NCBI GenBank assembly: GCA_001830645.1
Contig: MIBM01000163.1
Span: 1 to 9,256 of the forward strand
Direction of reading: 5' to 3'
DNA length: 9,256 nucleotides
Source of the DNA: Spirochaetes bacterium RIFOXYC1_FULL_54_7
Lineage (GTDB): Bacteria > Spirochaetota > Spirochaetia > Treponematales > UBA12059
Part shown: piece after piece, positions 1-5,831 of the stretch
Layout: each line of letters opens with the position of its first letter
How positions within the stretch are numbered: the stretch's first letter is position 1
Notes under the pieces: model-generated
Seen by the model: only the letters and a program-made list of their open reading frames with translations
What the model was told of the DNA's origin: nothing
Databases searched by the model: none
Translations under genes and position numbers: made by a program

Positions 1-189
1 TACGACAGCGCGCTTTCAGCGCGCACTCTAATCAATTCCATATACTCGAACGAGCAAAGCTCGTACGACAGCCCGCTTTCAGCGGGCACTCTAATCCATA
101 CCATTTACTCGAACGAGCGAAGCTCGTACGACAGCGCGCTTTCAGCGCGCACTCTAATCCATTCCATATACTCGAACGAGCAAAGCTCG
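1..189. repeat. Three tandem 63-bp repeats, each with two hairpins
   Basis: Three contiguous copies run 1-63, 64-126 and 127-189 with no spacer, and the array probably continues left of the window. Each unit holds a 7-bp stem with a TTC loop (copy 1: GCGCGCT at 8-14 with AGCGCGC at 18-24). It also holds a second stem that runs across the unit junction (ACGAGC at 50-55 with GCTCGT at 59-64, loop AAA). Copy 2 changes the first stem to GCCCGCT/AGCGGGC, so both sides changed and pairing is kept. Its second loop is GAA instead of AAA. The linker between hairpins varies by a few bases. Because 63 is a multiple of 3, the minus strand reads as a 21-residue protein repeat, but the covariation points to selection on nucleic-acid folding. 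The role is unknown. Confidence 0.95.
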
Positions 190-246
190 TATGTCGAGCC
201 GTGGAAGCCAAGTCCCCCCTGAACACACTACAGCCAGCCCGGAGTG

Positions 247-264
247 CCGCCACTACACTGGCGG
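247..264. other. GC-rich stem-loop just after the toxin gene
   Basis: CCGCCA (247-252) pairs perfectly with TGGCGG (259-264) around a 6-nt loop, 3 bp beyond the toxin stop codon. Read on the minus strand, the direction of the toxin operon, no T-run follows it, so it is not a classical intrinsic terminator for that operon. Read on the plus strand it is followed by TTCTTA, a weak U-tract. It could stabilise the 3' end of the toxin mRNA or stop transcription coming out of the repeat array. Confidence 0.45.
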
Positions 265-267
265 TTC

Positions 268-654
268 TTAGCTGATTATCTCTACGTCATACAGTATGAA
301 CTTCTCGTCGGCCGTTACTATGGCAAGAAGATTGTTGAGTGCTTGGGCGATAATAAACCGGTCAGCCGGATCCTTATGGTGTTCCGGGAGCAACACTGAA
401 GCGGCGAGCACGTCCACGTCCAATGGCAGCACGATCAGGTTATGGTGCCGAATCACTTCGTTGAACCATGCAAGTGCAGGCATTGGCAGGATCAGTTCGC
501 CTTTTTTTTGCCTGAGCGCGATTTCCCAACATGAAATCGCAGAAACAAATACCATATCGCAGGTTTCAATATGCTCTCTAGCTTTCAAGCTTAGTTTGGC
601 ATCACCTGAAACCAGCCACAACACGGCACAGGTATCCAGGATCAGGTTCTTCAT
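268..654 (-). CDS. VapC-like PIN-domain toxin (type II toxin-antitoxin)
   Basis: A 128-aa PIN-domain protein, the usual VapC length. Family members are Mg2+-dependent ribonucleases that cut tRNA or other RNA and are held inactive by their antitoxin. The acidic active-site set is visible: Asp7 in the N-terminal LILDT strand, Glu44 in the CWEIA helix, Asp98 in DPADRF and Asp116 in VTADE. The start at 654 is chosen because its ATG overlaps the antitoxin TGA as ATGA, typical of translationally coupled pairs. An in-frame ATG four codons upstream (666) is possible but less likely. The gene is expressed with the antitoxin from the promoter at 895-923. Nothing looks broken. Family membership is secure; the RNA target cannot be told from sequence. 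Confidence 0.93.
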   Translation of the reverse strand: MKNLILDTCAVLWLVSGDAKLSLKAREHIETCDMVFVSAISCWEIALRQKKGELILPMPALAWFNEVIRHHNLIVLPLDVDVLAASVLLPEHHKDPADRFIIAQALNNLLAIVTADEKFILYDVEIIS

Positions 655-875
655 TCGCAGTCCCATTCTGTTTCAGTCGGCTCCGTAGGATCGAACATGA
701 TCTTTATATTCTTCAGTACCGGATCGGTGGAAAGTCGTGTCTTTTTATGCACTGGCCCCAGTTCGGCAACTGGATGACCATGCTTCGTGATGATGATGGT
801 TTCTTTGTATTTTTCGACCCGTAACAGCAGGCCAGACAGATTGGTCTTGGTATCGTACACATTCACCATTTGCAT
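651..875 (-). CDS. Phd/YefM-family antitoxin
   Basis: A 74-aa protein that opens with the Phd/YefM pattern (VNVYDTKTNLS, then a helix and IIITKHGHPVAEL), which forms the DNA-binding dimer. It ends in an acidic tail (IMFDPTEPTETEWD) of the type that wraps around PIN toxins. It would bind and neutralise the downstream toxin and repress its own promoter. The reading frame stays open far upstream to 1142, but the start at 875 is preferred: the AGGTGG at 879-884 lies just before it, and the promoter at 895-923 would place the transcript start near 888. A second ATG two codons in (869) is an alternative. The stop overlaps the toxin start by 4 bp. No cysteine-rich or other odd features were seen. 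Confidence 0.9.
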   Translation of the reverse strand: MQMVNVYDTKTNLSGLLLRVEKYKETIIITKHGHPVAELGPVHKKTRLSTDPVLKNIKIMFDPTEPTETEWDCE

Positions 876-878
876 AAG

Positions 879-884
879 CCACCT
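879..884 (-). promoter_or_regulatory. Ribosome binding site deciding the antitoxin start
   Basis: AGGTGG on the minus strand, with its AGG core 6 nt from the ATG at 875. It favours that ATG over the one at 869 and over the much longer open frame. Confidence 0.6.
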
Positions 885-894
885 ACCCAAGTGG

Positions 895-923
895 ATTATA
901 ACCAATCTGGTCTGAATTTTCAA
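895..923 (-). promoter_or_regulatory. Sigma-70-type promoter of the toxin-antitoxin operon
   Basis: On the minus strand TTGAAA (918-923) and a perfect TATAAT (895-900) are separated by exactly 17 bp. Transcription would start around 888, leaving a leader of roughly 13 nt that holds only the ribosome binding site. Both boxes and the spacing are close to consensus, making this the clearest promoter in the window. Confidence 0.85.
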
Positions 924-939
924 GAGAAAGATCCATATG

Positions 940-958
940 ATTGTCTCGGGGAGACAAT
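940..958. promoter_or_regulatory. Perfect 8-bp inverted repeat, candidate operator
   Basis: ATTGTCTC (940-947) and GAGACAAT (951-958) are perfect inverted copies around GGG. The site lies 16 bp upstream of the -35 box of the toxin-antitoxin promoter. Phd/YefM antitoxins bind short palindromes near their promoters, so autoregulation is possible, although such sites usually overlap the promoter itself. The site could instead serve a plus-strand gene. Confidence 0.45.
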
Positions 959-1023
959 AGATCCCCTGCTCACTACAACTTTCGTCGACTGTCCTTTGGA
1001 TGCAGAGCACAATGAGCCACCCG

Positions 1024-1038
1024 CAGGGACAGTCCCTG
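1024..1038. repeat. 15-bp palindrome
   Basis: CAGGGAC and GTCCCTG flank a single A, a perfect 7-bp inverted repeat. It sits just before the ATG at 1042 of the small winged-helix ORF. It could be an operator or the edge of a small mobile repeat. No partner copy was found in the window. Confidence 0.4.
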
Positions 1039-1041
1039 GCC

Positions 1042-1362
1042 ATGAAAATTAATGATTGTTCTGGATGGAGGCAAATGTGCCTGATCAAGATTCCTTGGGA
1101 AAATGGCATCTCGGACAGGGAACGGCACATGCTTCTTGCCACACTGGAGACCCCGCAGATCAGGAACAGCGACCTGCGACTGGGAGTAGGACAGGTTCAG
1201 ACCTCCCGCATTCTTGCCGAGCTCCGTAAGCGCCGACTCCTGGTCAGCGCCTCCGATGCCGAGCGCAAGTACGTCCTGGGCATCCATGGCAGCCCCTTGA
1301 TGAGAACGGTCATATGCCAGCTGGACCGCCTTGGCTTTCTGCCCATACGGGGAGAAATATGA
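1042..1362 (+). pseudogene. Small winged-helix ORF, probable C-terminal gene remnant
   Basis: The frame is open from 1000. The ATG at 1042 gives 106 aa, and neither start has a convincing ribosome binding site. The segment from about residue 23 to 60 (ISDRERHMLL, then NSDLR, then QTSRILAELRKRRLL) reads as a winged helix-turn-helix. It resembles the C-terminal tail found on AlbA_2/RecG-like ATP-binding proteins and on many regulators. The residues before and after it do not form a recognisable domain, and upstream sequence in this frame is stopped at 958-960. A decayed tail of a larger gene is the preferred reading. A small free-standing DNA-binding protein cannot be excluded. A 14-codon ORF begins in an ATGA overlap at its stop (1359) but leads nowhere. 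Confidence 0.4.
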
Positions 1363-1584
1363 TAAATCGATACGTCTTCCAGCGTAAGCATACCCCCGCA
1401 TAGCTGATCGCAGGATCTTCGGAATACTTCTTGATCCCCGCTACAATCATCCCACTGATCTTGCCTTTGATTGTTATTGCAGAGGTCATACAGACCTTCT
1501 GCGCTGCTGGGGTCCGGCAAAGTATCAAATGAGTTGTAACTCCCAGGGGTCATACTAACGGTATCACCCTGTGGGAGGGACTCG
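1363..1584. other. Region without a clear gene, upstream of the DnaE-like operon
   Basis: There is no convincing coding frame on the plus strand. On the minus strand a short stretch around 1390-1475 gives a protein-like sequence (KGKISGMIVAGIKKYSED), but it shifts frame almost at once and no family was recognised, so it may be debris or chance. The stretch holds the stem-loop at 1479-1502. No promoter close to consensus was found for the downstream operon. TACAAT at 1442-1447 is a possible -10 box but lacks a good -35. Confidence 0.4.
1479..1502. promoter_or_regulatory. Stem-loop / imperfect palindrome, candidate operator
   Basis: GCAGAGGTC (1479-1487) pairs with GACCTTCTGC (1493-1502) around ATACA with one bulged base. 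No T-run follows, so it is not a terminator. It lies about 80 bp before the start of the DnaE-like gene. WYL regulators of the BrxR/CapW type bind palindromes upstream of their operons, so this is a candidate site for the WYL protein encoded two genes in. Confidence 0.35.
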
Positions 1585-3942
1585 ATGAAATCATTTGTCC
1601 ACTTGCACACCCATTCCGATCTGAGCCTCTGGCTATCGACTGCCCGGATAAACGATCTGGTCCAGGCAGCAAAGTCCGAAGGGATGTCTGCGCTTGCTCT
1701 TACCGATGATTGCAATCTCTTCGGAGCTTCTGCCTTCTCCAGGGCCTGCGAAGCAGGTCCTCCGGAGGTGGCAGAAAACCATGATGGTAAGGCTATCAAG
1801 CCGATCATCGGTTGTGATCTAGGCCTGGCGGATTCGGGACGAACCCTGTCGGGTTCCCCTGTTGTGCGGGAGAAGAGTGACTGTCTGGTAGACCGGGGAT
1901 CCGGCTTCCGACCGGTTCTCCTTGTTCAAGATGATACGGGATACACCAACCTGTGCTCCATCCTGTCTGCCTATAACGGAGTGGGAGAAGAGAGATTAAA
2001 GGAGTGTCCATCAGATTTCCTGGCTACCCACTCCAATGGTCTAGTTGCCCTGAGTGGTGGCCGGAACGGAGAACTGTCCGGCTACCTTGCGATGGGTGCC
2101 AATCGCAAAGCAAGAGAATGTGCAGCGTATTATCTTGATGCCTTCGGGAAGGATCGCTACTGGCTCGAACTGATACCCCGGGGGTTCCAGGGTTGGCGAC
2201 GCATCAATACGGCTCTGATTCGTCTGGCAACTGAACTCGGGATCGGTTTGGTGGCAACGAATGATGTCCGATTCACAAGGTGCAGTGACCGACGGGCCTT
2301 CGGAGTATTCTCCGAGGCGGGTAGGGACTCCAGCCAATCTGAGCCACTGCCAGCCTTCACAGGACGCGAGGCATGGCTCAAGTCGGCATTGGAAATGGAC
2401 AGCATGTTCGGCCATGTACCCGGAGCAATCGAAAACAGTCTCCGCATAGCAGAGATGATCGAGTTCCGTCTAAGGGATAGGAAGCCAAGCTTACCCGCTT
2501 TCGGTGTCTCCATGAACGATACCAATCAACTTCTCCACACTCTGGCCCATAGGGGCATGGAACAGCGTTATGGACAAAATCATCCGGTTGGTGTGGAATC
2601 ACGGCTTGTGATGGAACTGGCCATGACGGAGCAGATCCAACTTGCTCCCTGGTTCCTGACTGCAAAGGAGCATGTCGATCTTGCCCGGGCGGCAGGAATC
2701 GGAGTCGGACCGGGGCGCGGAGCACTGCCAGGTTCCCTGTTGGCTTACTGCCTCTTCATCACCGATCTTGACCCCTTCCTGTTCGGGCTTCTGCCCTTCC
2801 AGTTCTTTGCATCCGCCACGTTAAAACTCCCTACCTTTGATCTTGACTTTGAGTATGACAGGCGGGAGGAGTTGCTCAATCTGGTTGAGGAAAGGTGGGG
2901 GCGGGATCATGTTGCATTCATTCCAACCTTTCGGACCCTTCGTCCCCTGGCTGCATTGAGAATGGCGGGAACAGGCCTTGGCTATCCAGAATCTGTGATT
3001 GGCGGGGCGGCAGGCTATGTCTTCGAACACTCCTGCAAAGTGGGAGCGCGGTGCCGGAAAGTGCTTGAGACTGCGGCGGTCCTGGAAAAGTGCTGTGTCG
3101 GGGTCAATCTCCATGCCGCCGGTTGTGTAGTCGCAGGGGATAAGCTCATGACCTTGGTGCCGCTCTTCCGGGATAGAGATACTCAGGTGCAGGTTGTACA
3201 ATGCCCGCTCGATCAGCTTGGGAGGAAGGGGCTTTCACAGTTCAACTTCCTTGGACTGAGAGCCATGGACGAGATAGCCCGTATGTGCAAGCTTGTTAAG
3301 CTGGAACATCCGGAATTCGACCTCTCATCCATACCCTTTGATGACGAACTGGTGTGGCGACATATCGGGCAAGGGGAAACCGAAGGCATCTTTGGTCTTG
3401 AATCCGATGGCTTCCGTACTATCCTCCGTGACTGCAGTCCAGCATCCCTGGTCGAGTTAGCCGTACTGAATGCCCTCTATCGTCCTGGCACGATGTCCAT
3501 GATCCCAGTCTTCCGAACCCGGAAGTTGGAGGGCGAGTCCTGGTCGCTGCCACATGCCTGCCTTGAGCCCATCCTGCGTGAAAGCTACGGCTTGCCGGTA
3601 TTCAACGAGCAGATCACCCTCGCAATTACCGCCCTGACTGGCTGCAAAGGAACAGAAGCGGAACGACAACGGATCCTGCTTGCCTCACGGCGGACAAGTG
3701 GTCAAGAGATGGAGGTTCTGCGAGACCGATTCATCAATCACATGATCAAACGGCATGCAGGTAGTACCATGGAAGCCTCAGGTGCTTTCAATTTCATTCG
3801 CCTGTATGCAGCCCGATGCTTTATGAAATCCCATTCACTTGCCTATTGCCTCATAGCCTACCGGCAACTCTGGCTACGCGTCCGTTTTCCGGAATTTGCG
3901 CTGGTATCAGGCACTCCTTATACTTCCAGCAAGGGAGCCTGA
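1585..3942 (+). CDS. Shortened DnaE-like (C-family polymerase) protein, altered active site
   Basis: A 785-aa homologue of the DNA polymerase III alpha subunit, in family order. An N-terminal PHP domain (about 1-240) keeps HLHTH but has TDDCN where TDxxN-type motifs usually occur. The palm has GVGPGRG at 373-379 and FDLDF, holding catalytic Asp419 and Asp421. The thumb/fingers region has GIFGLESDGF, ALYRPG, VFNEQ and MKSHS at 747-751. In E. coli DnaE the third catalytic Asp lies in KFDFLG; here the motif is QFNFLGL, giving Asn554 (codon AAC). The protein ends where the fingers end, so the HhH/clamp-binding, OB and tau-binding parts of the usual ~1160 aa are absent. GGGAGG lies 6 nt before the ATG. 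The next gene starts directly at its stop. It is probably not a processive polymerase, and residual or structural function is inferred. The open frame and conserved landmarks argue against a simple pseudogene. Confidence 0.9.
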   Translation: MKSFVHLHTHSDLSLWLSTARINDLVQAAKSEGMSALALTDDCNLFGASAFSRACEAGPPEVAENHDGKAIKPIIGCDLGLADSGRTLSGSPVVREKSDCLVDRGSGFRPVLLVQDDTGYTNLCSILSAYNGVGEERLKECPSDFLATHSNGLVALSGGRNGELSGYLAMGANRKARECAAYYLDAFGKDRYWLELIPRGFQGWRRINTALIRLATELGIGLVATNDVRFTRCSDRRAFGVFSEAGRDSSQSEPLPAFTGREAWLKSALEMDSMFGHVPGAIENSLRIAEMIEFRLRDRKPSLPAFGVSMNDTNQLLHTLAHRGMEQRYGQNHPVGVESRLVMELAMTEQIQLAPWFLTAKEHVDLARAAGIGVGPGRGALPGSLLAYCLFITDLDPFLFGLLPFQFFASATLKLPTFDLDFEYDRREELLNLVEERWGRDHVAFIPTFRTLRPLAALRMAGTGLGYPESVIGGAAGYVFEHSCKVGARCRKVLETAAVLEKCCVGVNLHAAGCVVAGDKLMTLVPLFRDRDTQVQVVQCPLDQLGRKGLSQFNFLGLRAMDEIARMCKLVKLEHPEFDLSSIPFDDELVWRHIGQGETEGIFGLESDGFRTILRDCSPASLVELAVLNALYRPGTMSMIPVFRTRKLEGESWSLPHACLEPILRESYGLPVFNEQITLAITALTGCKGTEAERQRILLASRRTSGQEMEVLRDRFINHMIKRHAGSTMEASGAFNFIRLYAARCFMKSHSLAYCLIAYRQLWLRVRFPEFALVSGTPYTSSKGA

Positions 3943-5055
3943 ATGGCCAAGCCGACCACCGAGATCGAGCGCTTCGAGATACTCTGCCGGCTGGTGCGTC
4001 AGCTTGAGGGGGATGAGCCTCTTTCCCGGCAGCGTAGGATCACTCTGCTGAAGGCCGAACTTGGCCTTAGTTCCACGACAAGCGCCTACCATTGGCTGGA
4101 TCGTATCGAGAATGACCTCGGTATTACCGTTGAGCGCAGCCGGAAAGGTTACCGCATCACCGACAACGCCGGTAGCCGCAGGATTCTCTCTCTTGTGATG
4201 GACGCAGCCCTTGATCGGGAGGAGCGTCTCCTCATCCTCTTTGCCCTCAGCCAGTCAACCCTCTTCAACATCCCTTTCTTCGACCAGGCACGGAAGTCTC
4301 TTCTATCCAGGCTCGAAGCCCTGAGCCCGGGAGACAGCCTGGACAGCGGCTACCCCCTTGCCGGAAGCCCGCTGCTCAGGGCTGATAATAGAGGGGCACC
4401 CCAGCAGAACCTGGAACAGGATTCCCTGGCTGACCAGCTCCGCCGGGTCTTCTGTACCCCCAGCTCAGGTGTGCGGGATTACTCGAAAACCAGTGCCACC
4501 TTCCCGATTCTGGTCAGTGCCATTGCCGCAGGGCATCGCGTAAGGGTGAGCGGCTATATTGCTGGTAATGGAGACGAGGTAGATCCTTTCGTGCTTTGTC
4601 CGTTACGACTGTTCTTCCGTGAACGTGGCATCTACCTCTTCGGATTCCGAGATGACCAACCCGGAGAGGCTCCAGTCAAGGTTTATGCCCTCGAACGCTT
4701 CGGATCGGTGCGTGAACTTGCGGACGGTTTTGTCTATCCTATGGACTTCGATGCCGATGCTGTATTAGGATCGATGTTCTCGGTGTACATAGGTGAACCG
4801 AAGGTTGTCGGCATAGCCTATCATAAAAGCGTTGCAGTACATGTCCGAGACCGGCTGCATGGATTCGAGCTGGTAGAGAAGGAAACCATGGCTGCCGAAA
4901 TGGGGGAAGGCTGGTACCGCCTCGCCTTCAGGGCTGCAGGAAAGGACGATATCGTACGCTGGGTAATAGGCTTCGGAGGGAGGATAAGGATCGAGAAGCC
5001 GGAGGATCTACAGGAGAGGATGAGTAAATTGACGAAGTGTTTGGAGCAACTGTGA
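3943..5055 (+). CDS. WYL-domain transcriptional regulator
   Basis: A 370-aa protein of the YafY/WYL group. An N-terminal winged helix (about 8-73) ends in WLDRIENDLGI and RKGYRIT, matching the recognition helix and wing. A helical linker follows (about 80-175). The WYL domain (about 185-265) contains DPFVLCPLRL and IYLFGFR, where the eponymous W-Y-L reads I-Y-L (230-232). A C-terminal WCX part (about 285-365) contains VRWVIGFGG. WYL domains sense ligands, often nucleic acid or nucleotides, and family members BrxR and CapW repress phage-defence operons. AAGGGAG at 3931-3937 lies 5 nt before the ATG, which directly follows the preceding TGA, so the two genes are co-transcribed and probably coupled. 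Here it most likely controls its own operon; the site is not known. Confidence 0.92.
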   Translation: MAKPTTEIERFEILCRLVRQLEGDEPLSRQRRITLLKAELGLSSTTSAYHWLDRIENDLGITVERSRKGYRITDNAGSRRILSLVMDAALDREERLLILFALSQSTLFNIPFFDQARKSLLSRLEALSPGDSLDSGYPLAGSPLLRADNRGAPQQNLEQDSLADQLRRVFCTPSSGVRDYSKTSATFPILVSAIAAGHRVRVSGYIAGNGDEVDPFVLCPLRLFFRERGIYLFGFRDDQPGEAPVKVYALERFGSVRELADGFVYPMDFDADAVLGSMFSVYIGEPKVVGIAYHKSVAVHVRDRLHGFELVEKETMAAEMGEGWYRLAFRAAGKDDIVRWVIGFGGRIRIEKPEDLQERMSKLTKCLEQL

Positions 5056-5072
5056 GAGTTAAGCAAGGCGAA

Positions 5073-5078
5073 AAGGAG
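5073..5078 (+). promoter_or_regulatory. Ribosome binding site favouring the second of two ATGs
   Basis: AAGGAG lies 3 nt from the ATG at 5082 and 6 nt from the adjacent in-frame ATG at 5085. The spacing favours 5085 as the main start of the nuclease gene. Confidence 0.6.
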
Positions 5079-5084
5079 TAAATG

Positions 5085-5831
5085 ATGGCAATAAATTACA
5101 CGAAGGCACAAGCGAGGGAAATTCTGGCTATGGCAAAGGAAATGCCTGACCATCTCTATACTCTTGATTGTTTGAAGTGGACTGGTGAAGCAACTGACTC
5201 AAGGGAACCTTTTACAGAGATACTGGCGGGAGTTTTGCTTTCTGGCCGTGATGCACCAATACAGGATGAGCTGAATCGCATACTCCCCATTCCCCGAAAG
5301 CTACCCTATTTTGTAAACCATAAGTATGCTGATTTAATTAAGACTTTTGATTCTGAAGCTAGATTTGCCAAAGCATTACTAAAAGCAGGGCAGATGTCGG
5401 ACATCGGAATAATAGTTGATGAGCAAGTTCCCCTGAAGGCGAATCGTGTTGGCTGGGGAGGGAAAATCGATCTTGTTTCGGAAAAAGGCGAAGAGTTGAT
5501 AATCATTGAACTCAAGTACTATCATCAAAAGCGAAACACAATTGAGGGTATACTACGACCTATCATTGAGATATCAACATATGCTCAGCAACTTCAAGTG
5601 GAAAAATTTCTGAGTGAATATAATACAAAGTACACAGCTAACAAAAAACGAGTATCAAAAGCCATCCTGTTGCAGTGGAATAAATATAAAGCAGAAATAC
5701 AAGGCATTAGGAATCACCAGCTTGCCAATATCAGAAAACTTATCGAGATACTAGGGATTAGAGTATTTGTATTTGAACTTAATGAGGACATTATGGTAAC
5801 TGCCTCGGGTATAAAGGAATTGGTTTTTTGA
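5085..5831 (+). CDS. PD-(D/E)XK nuclease-superfamily protein
   Basis: A 248-aa protein with the superfamily core: a beta strand carrying Asp129 (GKIDLV), a turn (SEKGEE), then the strand IIIELK with Glu142 and Lys144, giving D-x12-E-x-K. A helix rich in Gln follows (STYAQQLQVEKFL, about 165-176), as in many restriction- and repair-type nucleases. The N-terminal ~110 residues are not recognised. A metal-dependent DNA cut is the expected chemistry; the target is unknown. The gene is visibly AT-richer than its neighbours (many AAA, ATA and TTA codons), suggesting separate acquisition or exchange. It lies 29 bp after the WYL gene, and its TGA overlaps the TTG start of the next gene (TTGA), so it belongs to the same operon. 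Family assignment rests on the motif, not on overall similarity. Confidence 0.75.
   Translation: MAINYTKAQAREILAMAKEMPDHLYTLDCLKWTGEATDSREPFTEILAGVLLSGRDAPIQDELNRILPIPRKLPYFVNHKYADLIKTFDSEARFAKALLKAGQMSDIGIIVDEQVPLKANRVGWGGKIDLVSEKGEELIIIELKYYHQKRNTIEGILRPIIEISTYAQQLQVEKFLSEYNTKYTANKKRVSKAILLQWNKYKAEIQGIRNHQLANIRKLIEILGIRVFVFELNEDIMVTASGIKELVF
5814..5818 (+). promoter_or_regulatory. Ribosome binding site supporting a TTG start
   Basis: AAGGA lies 9 nt before the TTG at 5828, inside the end of the nuclease gene. It supports the rare start codon, and the protein homology also begins right there. Confidence 0.5.

Noticed and set aside
1..189. CRISPR array
   Set aside because: The copies are directly contiguous with no variable spacers, the unit is 63 bp, and no cas-like gene is present.
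296..688. Plus-strand ORF of 130 aa opposite the toxin
   Set aside because: It is antisense to a clear PIN-domain gene and has no recognisable content.
870..1052. Plus-strand ORF of 60 aa
   Set aside because: It lies across the antitoxin promoter, lacks a ribosome binding site and has no recognisable pattern.
651..1142. 163-aa version of the antitoxin
   Set aside because: Its first ~89 residues cover the promoter and operator region and do not resemble the family. The promoter and ribosome binding site place the start at 875.
1197..1808. Minus-strand ORF of 203 aa
   Set aside because: Its first ~75 residues are antisense to the PHP domain of the DnaE-like gene; only a short part might be old coding debris.
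1585..3942. Normal replicative or error-prone DNA polymerase (DnaE/DnaE2)
   Set aside because: It is about 375 residues shorter than the family, lacks the clamp-binding and OB regions and has Asn at a catalytic position.
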